Shown here: piece after piece, positions 43,642 through 52,514 of the stretch
Layout of the letters: every line of letters begins with the position of its first letter
Position numbering within the stretch: position 1 is the first letter of the stretch
DNA from: Polaribacter sp. Hel1_33_78
Lineage (GTDB): Bacteria > Bacteroidota > Bacteroidia > Flavobacteriales > Flavobacteriaceae
DNA length: 64,000 bases
Reading direction: 5' to 3'
NCBI RefSeq assembly: GCF_900106075.1
Contig: NZ_LT629794.1
Span: 124,001-188,000 of the forward strand
Notes under the pieces: model-generated
What the model saw: only the letters and a program-made list of their open reading frames with translations
The model's database searches: none
Told to the model about the DNA's origin: nothing
Program-made: the position numbers and the translations under genes

Positions 43642-43785
43642 ATGAGAGATTTAACCAACAAGTACGAAAACGCAAAAGGAAACTCCATTGAGTTTATGAA
43701 AAATGGTCAAATTAGTGCTTATTTCAATGCCCTTTTAGAAATGAATAAATATAAAAGATTAATGATTGCTATTGTAGCAAACTAG
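43642..43785 (+). CDS. Conserved 47-residue protein
   Basis: Encodes 47 residues starting MRDLTNKYENAKGNSIEFM and ending YKRLMIAIVAN. The even mix of hydrophobic and charged residues in two helices, a proper ATG and a stop in a short space between two known genes speak for a real gene. I recall near-identical short proteins in other flavobacteria beside serS. Function unknown; no signal peptide. Its promoter region lies opposite the TPR gene start. Confidence 0.7.
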   Translation: MRDLTNKYENAKGNSIEFMKNGQISAYFNALLEMNKYKRLMIAIVAN

Positions 43786-43848
43786 GTTGACTGCAGATAT
43801 TCATTAATTGACTAGATACATCTAACTTAATTACTTTTATATAATTGT

Positions 43849-45123
43849 TTATTTAATAAAATTAAATCCACAATAAGGAACCAGTGCATCTGGTATTTTA
43901 ATTCCTTCAGCAGTTTGATAGTTCTCTAAAATACCTGCTAGAACGCGCGGTAAAGCTAAAGAACTTCCATTTAATGTATGTGCTAATTCACTTTTTCCTT
44001 GCTTATTTTTAAAACGAAGTTTCAATCTATTTGCCTGAAAAGTTTCAAAGTTTGATGCAGAACTAATTTCTAACCATCTGTTTTGAGCTGTAGAAAATAA
44101 TTCAAAATCGAAAGTTAAAGCCGATGTAAAGCCAGTGTCTCCGCCGCACAAACGTAATATTCTATAAGGTAATTTTAATTCACGTAAAATACCTTTAATA
44201 TGTTCTACCATTCCGTCTAAAGCTTGGTAAGAATTCTCGGGATGTTCTATACGAACAATTTCAACTTTATCAAATTGATGCAATCTGTTTAAACCACGAA
44301 CATGCGCTCCATAACTTCCAGCTTCACGTCTAAAACAAGGCGTGTAACCTGTCATCTTAATTGGAAAATTTGATTCTTGTACTAAATTTCCACGAAACAT
44401 ATTTGTAATTGGCACTTCTGCAGTAGGAATCAAATATAAGTCATCTACCGTTGCATGATACATTTGCCCTTCTTTGTCTGGTAATTGTCCTGTTGCAATT
44501 CCAGAAGCTTCATTTACAAGGTGTGGAACTTGAACTTCGGTATAACCAGCTTGTGTGTTTTTATCTAAAAAATAATTGATTAAAGCACGTTGCAATCTTG
44601 CGCCTTTACCTTTGTAAACAGGAAAACCAGCACCCGCAATTTTAGTACCTAATTCAAAATCGATAATATCGTATTTCTTAGCTAATTCCCAATGAGGAAG
44701 TGAGTTTTCTCCTAAATCAGGAATTGTCCCTTCACTAAAAACATTCTCATTATCTTCTTCTGATTTCCCAGACTTTACAGAAGCATGAGGAACATTTGGA
44801 ATCTGATACAAAAGCCCCTGTAATTCTTCAGCAAAAGCATTTGATCTTTCAGAAAGTTCTTTCGTTTTTTCTTTTAACAGGCCTGTTTTTTCTTTTAAAA
44901 GATTCGCTTTTTGTACTTCTCCAGATTTGAAAAATGTTCCAATTTCTTTTGATATTTTATTAGATTCCGCTAAAGTATTGTCTAATTCAACTTGCGTTTT
45001 TCTGCGATTTTCATCAGCAGTTAAAACTTGCTCTATAATGGTTTCAGCATTTGCAAAGTTACGTTTTGCTAACCCAGCTAAAACAGTTTCTTTGTTTTCT
45101 CTAATAAAGTGTACTTGTAACAT
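43849..45123 (-). CDS. serS: Serine--tRNA ligase
   Basis: 424 residues from the ATG at 45123; an upstream TTG in the same frame would sit inside the promoter element. N-terminal coiled-coil arm (about 30-110), then the class II core with motif 2 FRREAGSYGAHVRGLNRLHQF and motif 3 HTLNGSSLALPRVLAGILEN. It charges tRNA-Ser. TATCTTTG lies 22 nt upstream. Confidence 0.97.
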   Translation of the reverse strand: MLQVHFIRENKETVLAGLAKRNFANAETIIEQVLTADENRRKTQVELDNTLAESNKISKEIGTFFKSGEVQKANLLKEKTGLLKEKTKELSERSNAFAEELQGLLYQIPNVPHASVKSGKSEEDNENVFSEGTIPDLGENSLPHWELAKKYDIIDFELGTKIAGAGFPVYKGKGARLQRALINYFLDKNTQAGYTEVQVPHLVNEASGIATGQLPDKEGQMYHATVDDLYLIPTAEVPITNMFRGNLVQESNFPIKMTGYTPCFRREAGSYGAHVRGLNRLHQFDKVEIVRIEHPENSYQALDGMVEHIKGILRELKLPYRILRLCGGDTGFTSALTFDFELFSTAQNRWLEISSASNFETFQANRLKLRFKNKQGKSELAHTLNGSSLALPRVLAGILENYQTAEGIKIPDALVPYCGFNFIK

Positions 45124-45144
45124 TTTTTCATGTTTTGTAAGCAA

Positions 45145-45152
45145 CAAAGATA
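45145..45152 (-). promoter_or_regulatory. Putative -7 element (TATCTTTG) for serS
   Basis: The minus strand reads TATCTTTG, with TTG about 20 nt upstream (45173-45175), 22 nt ahead of the serS ATG. This is one of the best full promoters in the window. Confidence 0.55.
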
Positions 45153-45182
45153 CAGCAAGATTAAGACTTTAGCAATTTAGGT

Positions 45183-46115
45183 TTAGAGATTGTTTTTGAT
45201 ATAATTTCTTGCAATTTCTTCGTCTTTTTTAAGTTGATGAACTAAAAATTCAATAGTGTCAAATTTTTGTTCATCTCTTAAAAAATAAAGAAGTTCAATG
45301 GTTAAATTTTTATGATATAAATCTTTACTAAAATCGAAAAAATGAATTTCTATGGTTTGATGATTTCCATTTATGGTCGGTCTGTTTCCAATGTTCATCA
45401 TTCCAAAAACAGTTTTTCTACCAATAGAAGACTTTACAACGTAAACCCCAGTTTTAGGAATTAATTTATAGGTTTCTTTAACATCTATATTCGCTGTTGG
45501 GTATCCAATTTTTCCACCTAATTTTTTACCGTTTACAACAGTACCAGTAAGCATAAAATTATATCCTAAATAATGGTTGGCTGTTTTTAAGTTTCCAGCT
45601 GCTAAAGCACGTCTAACTTTTGTAGAGCTTACAGAAACACTATCTATATCCTGTGCCGGAATTTCTTCAACTTTAAAACCATATAAATGACTGTACTCTG
45701 AAAGTTGTGTAATATTTCCTTCTCTGTTTTTTCCAAAGTGATGGTCATAACCAATAATTAACTTAGAAATATTTAGTTGTTTCACTAAAATATCTCTCAC
45801 AAATTCTAGCGCGGACATTCTTGAAAAATCTTTGCTAAACGGGTGAATAATTAAATAATCTAAATCTGTTTTTTCGAGTAAAGTTGCTCTTTCTTCAATT
45901 GTATTAAGTAGTTTTAAAGAAGCATCTTTTTGCAACACCATTCTTGGGTGGGGAAAAAAAGTTAACACCACAGATTTTTTATTCGCTTTTTTAGCTTCCT
46001 TAACTAATTTTTCAATGATTTTTTGATGCCCAAAATGCACACCGTCAAAAGTGCCAATGGTCACGTAAGTTTCATCTTTAACAGAAAAATTAGAAGTGTT
46101 TTGTACTATTTTCAA
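45183..46115 (-). CDS. ribF: Bifunctional riboflavin kinase/FAD synthetase
   Basis: 310 residues if the TTG at 46115 is the start (MKIVQNTSNF); a TTG at 46139 would add eight residues but lies within the putative -7 element TACATTTG, so I prefer the shorter form. FAD synthetase motif GTFDGVHFGH (21-30) and the riboflavin kinase motif KIGYPTANID in the C-terminal half are intact. It makes FMN and FAD. No ATG fits, and no FMN riboswitch is seen in front. Confidence 0.93.
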   Translation of the reverse strand: MKIVQNTSNFSVKDETYVTIGTFDGVHFGHQKIIEKLVKEAKKANKKSVVLTFFPHPRMVLQKDASLKLLNTIEERATLLEKTDLDYLIIHPFSKDFSRMSALEFVRDILVKQLNISKLIIGYDHHFGKNREGNITQLSEYSHLYGFKVEEIPAQDIDSVSVSSTKVRRALAAGNLKTANHYLGYNFMLTGTVVNGKKLGGKIGYPTANIDVKETYKLIPKTGVYVVKSSIGRKTVFGMMNIGNRPTINGNHQTIEIHFFDFSKDLYHKNLTIELLYFLRDEQKFDTIEFLVHQLKKDEEIARNYIKNNL

Positions 46116-46136
46116 AAAAAGAAAATTTTTAAGGAA

Positions 46137-46144
46137 CAAATGTA
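46137..46144 (-). promoter_or_regulatory. Putative -7 element (TACATTTG) for ribF
   Basis: The minus strand reads TACATTTG, 22 nt ahead of the TTG at 46115, the same spacing as other promoters in the window. Confidence 0.45.
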
Positions 46145-46305
46145 CAATAACTGAGAGGGAAAACTAAAATAAATGCATTTGGTTTTAAGTGTATATTCAA
46201 AAAATTAAAGATTAATTTTTATTAAAACGATAAATTTACCCCTCATATATTTATAAATTCAAAAAAAATTGTACTTTGCATCTAAGTTAACAAATAATTC
46301 AAATT

Positions 46306-49140
46306 ATGATAAAAAATTTTTTACTTATTGCATTTATAGCTTTTGGTAGCTTAGCAATGGTAGCACAGACTACCGTTTCTGGTACCGTTACAGATGCAAA
46401 AACAGGAGAGACACTGCCTGGAGCCAGCATCAAAATTTCTAGAAAGGCAGTTGGAACGAACACCGATTTTGATGGAAACTTTGTTTTAAAAGTAACAGAC
46501 AAACCACCTTTTACAATTGAAATTTCCATGTTAGGGTTTCAAACAGAAAAGGTTGAAATCACAAAAAATAATCAAAAAGTTGAGGTAAACTTAACAGAAA
46601 ACGAAACTTCTTTAGATGAAATTGTTGTTTCAGCATCTAGAACTCCAGAACGTATCATGGAGTCTCCAGTTACTGTTGAAAGGATGGACTCTAGAGCTAT
46701 TAAAAACACATCTGCACCTACTTTTTACGATGGTTTAGAGAATTTAAAAGGGGTAGATATTAATACAAATAGTTTAACTTTTAAATCTGTTAACACGCGT
46801 GGTTTTGCAACTTTTGCGAACACTCGTTTTATGCAATTAGTAGATGGTATGGATAATACATCTCCAGCTTTAAATTTTGCATTGGGTAATTTATTAGGAA
46901 TGTCTGAACTGGATGTAAAAACAGTAGAGTTATTGCCAGGAGCATCATCTGCGCTGTATGGTGCAAATGCTTTTAATGGTATTATGTTTATGACCAGTAA
47001 AAGTCCTTTTGATGATCAAGGGATTAGTTTTTCTTTAAAAGGAGGTATCACTAGTCAAGAAGCAGCTGGGGACAATGAATATACGGATTTCAACATTAGA
47101 ATGGCGCATGCGTTTTCTGATAAGTTTGCAGTAAAAGCAACCATGGCATATTTAGATGGTACAGAATGGTACGCTACAGATTATAGAAATACAAATGGTA
47201 GTACTTATATTTCTGGAGATAGAGATTCTGACAGAAATTATGATGGTGTTAATGTGTATGGTGATGAAGTTAGTACAAATATAAGAGGGGTTGCTCAAAC
47301 ATTAGAAGGTTTAGGTATAATTCCTAATGGCGCATCAGCTCTAGTGCCAAGTGAGAATATTAGTAGAACAGGATATGATGAAAGAGATTTAATGACGTAT
47401 GATGCGAAAAGTGTAAAGTTTGGTGCCTCTTTAAATTATCGTCCTTTTGGAAATGATCGTTTAGAAATTATTTGGAATTCCAAATATGGAACCGGTAACA
47501 CCATCTATCAAGGAACAAATAGATACAACATCAAAAACTTCTTTATGGAACAGCATAAACTAGAGTTTAAAGGTAAAAACTTCTTTGTTAGAGGGTATTT
47601 AACTAGTGAAGATGCAGGTAATTCTTATGACACCCGTTTTGCAGCTATTAATATTAATCGATCTTGGAAGGACGATAATACTTGGTTCGGAGAATACACA
47701 GGAGCATATTTATCAGGAACTCTAGGTGGTTTAACTTCTGATCAAGCCCATGCACTAGCAAGACAAACAGCAGAAACAGGTAGATTATTACCAGGAACAG
47801 CTGGTTTTCAAGAAGCGTTTGATAGAATAACTTCAGACCCGGATTTAGTAACAGGTTCTAAGTTTCAAGATAAGACTAAATATTACCATGCAGATGCTAA
47901 TTATAATTTTCAAGATGTTACAGATTGGGCAGAAATTCAAGTGGGAGCGTCTTATAGATTATACTCATTAAATTCTAATGGAAGTATATTTACTGATTAT
48001 GATGGACCTATTGAATACAATGAATATGGTGTTTATACCCAATTACAAAAGAAATTCTTAGAAGATGATCGTTTAAAGTTTACAGCATCTGTGCGTTATG
48101 ATAAAGCACAAAATTTCAACGGAAACTATTCTCCAAGAATATCTTTAGCATATGCTGCTGGGGAAAATAAAAACCAAAATTTTAGAGCATCTTTTCAAAC
48201 AGGTTTTAGAAACCCAACAACACAAGATCAATATATTGGTTTAAATGCTGGTAGAGCATTTTTAGTAGGTTCAGCACCAGATAATTTAGACAGATATACA
48301 ACAACACCTTTATCGGTTAGTGGATTAGGTCAAAATTTTACAGGAACACCTACAGTATCAGTTTCAGGTAGATCTGCATATGAGAATTCTTTTTCTGCAT
48401 CTTCAGTAATCGCAGGAAACCCAACAAAAGCAAGTATTGATTTGGTAAAACCAGAGAAAGTTACAGCTTATGAAATAGGATATAGAGGGTTAATACCAAC
48501 CGGAGGCTCAAGAATATCAGTAGATTTAAGTGTGTATTATAATTCTTATGAAGATTTTATTGCAGGACAAAATGTTTTAGTACCTTTTTACGGTGATGCT
48601 GCACTTACTCAAACTGCACCTGTTGGTCCAGGAGGGGCTCAAGTACCGTTAGCGTTAGTGGCTTTAAGTGGTGGAGATTATACTGCTTTTCAAGGATATA
48701 CAAACTCGAAAGCTGACATTAATTCTTACGGAGCTACAATTGGATTAAATACTAAAATATTAGATGGTTTTAGTCTAGGATTGAATTATACATATGCTAA
48801 ATTTGATTTCGATGAAGCTTCAGACCCAGATTTTGAGGCAGGCTTTAATACACCAGAGCATAAAGTAAAACTTCAATTTGGTAAAACAGATTTATTTAAA
48901 AACTTTGGGTTTAATGTAAATGCAAGATGGCAAGATGAGTATAGATGGGAATCTACTTTCTTAGATGCAACTATAGGATCAAGAACAGTTATAGACGCTC
49001 AAGTAAATTATAGTGTTCCGGAATGGAAGTCTGTATTTAAATTGGGAGGAGCTAACTTAATGGGGCAAGAATATTTAAGTGCACCAGGTGTTGGAGCTAT
49101 CGGTTCTCAGTATTACCTTTCTTGGACAATTAATAACTAA
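46306..49140 (+). CDS. TonB-dependent outer-membrane receptor
   Basis: 944 residues. Signal peptide (AFIAFGSLAMVAQ, end about residue 21), then a carboxypeptidase-regulatory-like domain (about 22-105, TVSGTVTDAKTGETLPGASI), a plug domain starting near LDEIVVSASRTPERI and a 22-strand barrel to a terminal strand (YYLSWTINN). TACTTTGC 28 nt upstream is a weak -7 match. The substrate is unknown; no SusD partner follows, but an SGNH-hydrolase lipoprotein gene begins 18 bp downstream. Confidence 0.93.
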   Translation: MIKNFLLIAFIAFGSLAMVAQTTVSGTVTDAKTGETLPGASIKISRKAVGTNTDFDGNFVLKVTDKPPFTIEISMLGFQTEKVEITKNNQKVEVNLTENETSLDEIVVSASRTPERIMESPVTVERMDSRAIKNTSAPTFYDGLENLKGVDINTNSLTFKSVNTRGFATFANTRFMQLVDGMDNTSPALNFALGNLLGMSELDVKTVELLPGASSALYGANAFNGIMFMTSKSPFDDQGISFSLKGGITSQEAAGDNEYTDFNIRMAHAFSDKFAVKATMAYLDGTEWYATDYRNTNGSTYISGDRDSDRNYDGVNVYGDEVSTNIRGVAQTLEGLGIIPNGASALVPSENISRTGYDERDLMTYDAKSVKFGASLNYRPFGNDRLEIIWNSKYGTGNTIYQGTNRYNIKNFFMEQHKLEFKGKNFFVRGYLTSEDAGNSYDTRFAAININRSWKDDNTWFGEYTGAYLSGTLGGLTSDQAHALARQTAETGRLLPGTAGFQEAFDRITSDPDLVTGSKFQDKTKYYHADANYNFQDVTDWAEIQVGASYRLYSLNSNGSIFTDYDGPIEYNEYGVYTQLQKKFLEDDRLKFTASVRYDKAQNFNGNYSPRISLAYAAGENKNQNFRASFQTGFRNPTTQDQYIGLNAGRAFLVGSAPDNLDRYTTTPLSVSGLGQNFTGTPTVSVSGRSAYENSFSASSVIAGNPTKASIDLVKPEKVTAYEIGYRGLIPTGGSRISVDLSVYYNSYEDFIAGQNVLVPFYGDAALTQTAPVGPGGAQVPLALVALSGGDYTAFQGYTNSKADINSYGATIGLNTKILDGFSLGLNYTYAKFDFDEASDPDFEAGFNTPEHKVKLQFGKTDLFKNFGFNVNARWQDEYRWESTFLDATIGSRTVIDAQVNYSVPEWKSVFKLGGANLMGQEYLSAPGVGAIGSQYYLSWTINN

Positions 49141-49158
49141 TAAAAAACGTCATATTTT

Positions 49159-50673
49159 ATGAAAAATTATAAATATATAGCATTGTTTCTTTTATCATTG
49201 GGAGTTATTTCTTGTGATGTAAATAATGAGCTGGATGCAATACCAGCAGAGGCAGTTGAAAATGTAGCTTTAAATACAAACGGATTAGATTTCTCTAAAT
49301 ATGTTTCTGTAGGAGCTTCTTTTACAGCGGGCTATACGGATGGAGCTATGTTTATTGCGGCGCAAGAAAATTCTTTTCCAAATATTTTGGCAGGAATTTT
49401 TGGAACTGAATTTAAACAACCTTTAATGAATGATAATATTGGAGGTTTAGTTTATGGCGGAGCAGCAGTTCAGCCACCAAGATTTTATTTTGATGGTGCA
49501 GGACCTGCAAGATTATCTGCAACGCCAACTACAGAATTAACAGCGGTTCTTTCAGGACCTTTTAATAATTTTGGCGCTCCAGGAGCAAAAAGTTTTCACT
49601 TAGGAGTCCCTGGTTACGGACAATTAAATCCTTATTTTGGAAGAATGGCTTCTAGCCCAACAGCAACAGTTTTAGGAGATGCTTTAGCACAAAACCCAAC
49701 TTTCTTTACATTGTCAGAAATTGGAGGAAATGATGTTTTAGGCTATGCCCTTTCAGGAGGGTCAGGAGTAGATAGAAGCCCAAATACGGCAGAAAATTTA
49801 AATCCTGCAAATTACGGAGGAAATGACATTACAAACCCGAATGTTTTTGCACAAGTATTTAGCGATATGGTTACCGCTTTAACAGCAAATGGAGCAAAAG
49901 GAGTAGTAGCTAATGTACCTTATATTACAGATTTAGCTAATTTTATTACAATACCTTATAATCCAATTCCTATGGATGCTGCAACTGCTGGAGCAGTAAG
50001 TTCAGCATATGCTCAATATAATGGTGGTATACAACAAGCTTTTGCTTATTTAGTTGCTGTAACACCTATGACACAAGAAATGGCAGATGCAGAAATCGCT
50101 AAAAGAACAATATCTTTTACAGCAGGACAAAATGCAGTTGTTATTATGGATGAAGATTTAACAGATTTAACAGCAATAAACCCAGGTTTAATAAGTATGA
50201 GACAGACAACTTCTGACGATTTGTTAGTATTGGCAAGTTCAGCAATAATTGGTACGTTAGCAGATCCTAGTAATCCTGCAAGTGTAAATGGCGTTGGTGT
50301 TCCTTTAGCGGATCAATGGGCGCTTACACCGCAAGAACAGGCTTCTATAAGAACGGCAACAGATGCCTACAATACAACTATCGCTACAGTTGCTGCTTCT
50401 AATCCTAACGTTGCATTGGTAGACTTTAAAGGAGTTTTGACCGAAGCATCTACAGGAATTATGTTTGATAATTATACCATGACCACAAGCTTAGTTACTG
50501 GAGGTTTAGTAAGTTTAGATGGTGTTCATTTAACAGCAAGAGGATATGCTTTAATGGCAAACAAAATTTTAGCATCAATTGATGTTGAATTTGGTTCTAA
50601 CTTTACCACGGCAACAAATGGTTTAGCAAAGGCAGGAGATTACCCAACAAATTACTCTCCTTTGTTGAGATAA
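49159..50673 (+). CDS. SGNH/GDSL-type hydrolase lipoprotein
   Basis: 504 residues. Lipobox-like start (LLSLGVISC, Cys19), then SGNH blocks: nucleophile S54 in GASFTAGY, block III GGND (189-192) and the catalytic D454/H457 in DGVHLTARGY. Between them lies a large insertion, much longer than a simple esterase, so it may bind a big substrate. It probably acts on the cell surface as an esterase or lipase. It directly follows the TonB receptor gene (18 bp), suggesting uptake of the product or ligand. Confidence 0.85.
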   Translation: MKNYKYIALFLLSLGVISCDVNNELDAIPAEAVENVALNTNGLDFSKYVSVGASFTAGYTDGAMFIAAQENSFPNILAGIFGTEFKQPLMNDNIGGLVYGGAAVQPPRFYFDGAGPARLSATPTTELTAVLSGPFNNFGAPGAKSFHLGVPGYGQLNPYFGRMASSPTATVLGDALAQNPTFFTLSEIGGNDVLGYALSGGSGVDRSPNTAENLNPANYGGNDITNPNVFAQVFSDMVTALTANGAKGVVANVPYITDLANFITIPYNPIPMDAATAGAVSSAYAQYNGGIQQAFAYLVAVTPMTQEMADAEIAKRTISFTAGQNAVVIMDEDLTDLTAINPGLISMRQTTSDDLLVLASSAIIGTLADPSNPASVNGVGVPLADQWALTPQEQASIRTATDAYNTTIATVAASNPNVALVDFKGVLTEASTGIMFDNYTMTTSLVTGGLVSLDGVHLTARGYALMANKILASIDVEFGSNFTTATNGLAKAGDYPTNYSPLLR

Positions 50674-50693
50674 ATTAAAACATATTTAAAATA

Positions 50694-50729
50694 AAAAAAG
50701 GTTGAGAATTAATTCTCAACCTTTTTTTA
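50694..50729. terminator. Bidirectional terminator after the receptor/hydrolase operon
   Basis: Perfect palindrome AAAAGGTTGAGAATT / AATTCTCAACCTTTT with A and T tracts, between convergent genes. Confidence 0.88.
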
Positions 50730-51149
50730 TTTTAAATACTTCTGAAGTATATTATATAACTCTTGCAACTCTTTAGGAGGGTTTCCATGGTCAAAATTTG
50801 ATGAAGTATAACTTGTATCATTTTTTAGGATGATAAAACTACCAGTCAATGCGGCATCTCTATATCTCTCATTACTTGGCGCTATTAAAGCACCTATTTC
50901 AGAGAGTTTAATCTTGGAAGCAATATTTTGGATATTAATTACTTCTGCGTTGCTTAAAACGATAGATTTGTCAGCAGAAGTCGATTTCAAAACAAGGCTG
51001 CTGTCTTTAAAGTGAATGATTATAAAACTTCCTCTTGTTTCTGCTTTGTAGGATATTTTGAACACCTCTTTTTTATTCTTTTCTTGCGCAGAGCAACTCA
51101 CGAATATTATAAATATAAATGGAATAGTAATTTTAAGTAGAAAATTCAT
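50727..51149 (-). CDS. Lipoprotein of unknown function
   Basis: 140 residues. Lipoprotein signal IIFVSC with acceptor Cys19, followed by a small strand-rich domain (FKISYKAETRGSFIIIHFK) without motif I recognise. The two terminators on both sides suggest it is an independent unit. Periplasmic or outer-membrane anchored. Confidence 0.6.
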   Translation of the reverse strand: MNFLLKITIPFIFIIFVSCSAQEKNKKEVFKISYKAETRGSFIIIHFKDSSLVLKSTSADKSIVLSNAEVINIQNIASKIKLSEIGALIAPSNERYRDAALTGSFIILKNDTSYTSSNFDHGNPPKELQELYNILQKYLK

Positions 51150-51183
51150 ATTCTATGATGTTTTTAGAGTTTTAAAGATATAA

Positions 51184-51213
51184 AAAAAGACGCCTATGAA
51201 GGCGTCTTTTTAT
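51184..51213. terminator. Terminator between the lipoprotein and M43 genes
   Basis: Inverted repeat AAAAGACGCC ... GGCGTCTTTT with A7 and T5 tracts, 15 nt after the M43 stop codon. Confidence 0.85.
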
Positions 51214-51228
51214 TGATATTGTAGGATT

Positions 51229-52287
51229 CTAACTACCTGACATTAAAAATCTTGCTCCTCCAGGAGCAAAAAGAGCCCTCATTCTATTTCTTTGACCATC
51301 TGTAAACATATACATACAATTGTCGTAAGTATAGTCCATGTAATTCATAGTCATATCGGCAGTTTTACAACTTACAGAAGGGAATGTAGGACATCCACCA
51401 TTTGAAGAATCTGAAGATGGTGTATCGGCTACGAAATCATCTTGACGACATCTTCCGTCGCCCCAAATATGACGTAAATTGAAATAGTGACCAACCTCGT
51501 GCGTAGCCGTTCTACCAGCACCATAAACACCACCAGTAACACCAAAATATTCTCCACCTAAAACAACACCATCAGTTGATGCAGCGCCACCAGGAAATTG
51601 AGCATATCCTAAAATACCACCACCAATATTACATACCCAAATATTTAAATGAGTTTCTGGAGTGATAGGCGGATACGCCGCTTTTACTGAATTATTAGTT
51701 CCCCAAGAAGCTTTAGGGTCATCATATCTGAAGGTACCTGCTAAAGAAAAACTAAAACCAGCATTCGTTGCATCATTAGCAAAAGTAGTGCCAGAAGGCA
51801 ATTGACTAACATTAGTATTTGTAAAATCAGCATTTAAGACATTCATTTGAGACGATACTTGGGCATTAGAAATACTATTAGCATTCGGATAAACAATATG
51901 AATATAGACAGGAATGTTAATAACTCCTAAATTATCAGGCACAATAGCAACATCTACGTCAGAGTCTCCTCCTCCAGATCCACCACCACCTGTACCAGTC
52001 GGTTTACCTTTAGCACCAATAAATTTTCTGGTATTATATTCTACATCATACATTTTTTTATACAATCCAGAATTTTCTTTTAATTGTCTATTTAAAACGT
52101 TCATGGAATGACATTCTCTACTTTCTTTTGTATTAGAGTCTCCTTTTGATCCGTATTCATCTGTAAAAACGTAAAAATCGCTCATGTCGACTTTTGACTG
52201 CAGTTCATTTGTCATGTCGGATGAATTTTCTTGACATCCAATTAAAGTTCCAGCTACAATTAGTAGCCCAAAAATTACTTTTTTCAT
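51229..52287 (-). CDS. M43 (pappalysin-type) zinc metalloprotease lipoprotein
   Basis: 352 residues. Lipoprotein signal ending LIGC (Cys18), a spacer with a Gly/Ser linker (98-108, GTGGGGSGGGD), then the metalloprotease domain with HEVGHYFNLRH (263-273; HExxHxxxxxH) and a Met-turn around MTMNYMDY (near 320), plus several Cys pairs. Family members are extracellular zinc proteases. The C-terminus lacks a T9SS sorting domain; export is by the lipoprotein route. Confidence 0.88.
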   Translation of the reverse strand: MKKVIFGLLIVAGTLIGCQENSSDMTNELQSKVDMSDFYVFTDEYGSKGDSNTKESRECHSMNVLNRQLKENSGLYKKMYDVEYNTRKFIGAKGKPTGTGGGGSGGGDSDVDVAIVPDNLGVINIPVYIHIVYPNANSISNAQVSSQMNVLNADFTNTNVSQLPSGTTFANDATNAGFSFSLAGTFRYDDPKASWGTNNSVKAAYPPITPETHLNIWVCNIGGGILGYAQFPGGAASTDGVVLGGEYFGVTGGVYGAGRTATHEVGHYFNLRHIWGDGRCRQDDFVADTPSSDSSNGGCPTFPSVSCKTADMTMNYMDYTYDNCMYMFTDGQRNRMRALFAPGGARFLMSGS

Positions 52288-52514
52288 TTTGTAAATTGAT
52301 TTAGGGGTTAAATAATTAAGTTAAATTTCGTTAAAAAATTACAGATAACACACTGATTAGGGTTTATTTTAATGATAGTATGTGTTTTTGTTAAAAATTT
52401 TTAACTTTACGAAGATACATTTTTTTTAATACTCGCAAGAAAACCTCTTTTTTTTAACCTAAAAAGCACTTTCATAATATTATAAAAGCACTTTTTAAAC
52501 AGTTTTCTTTAAGT

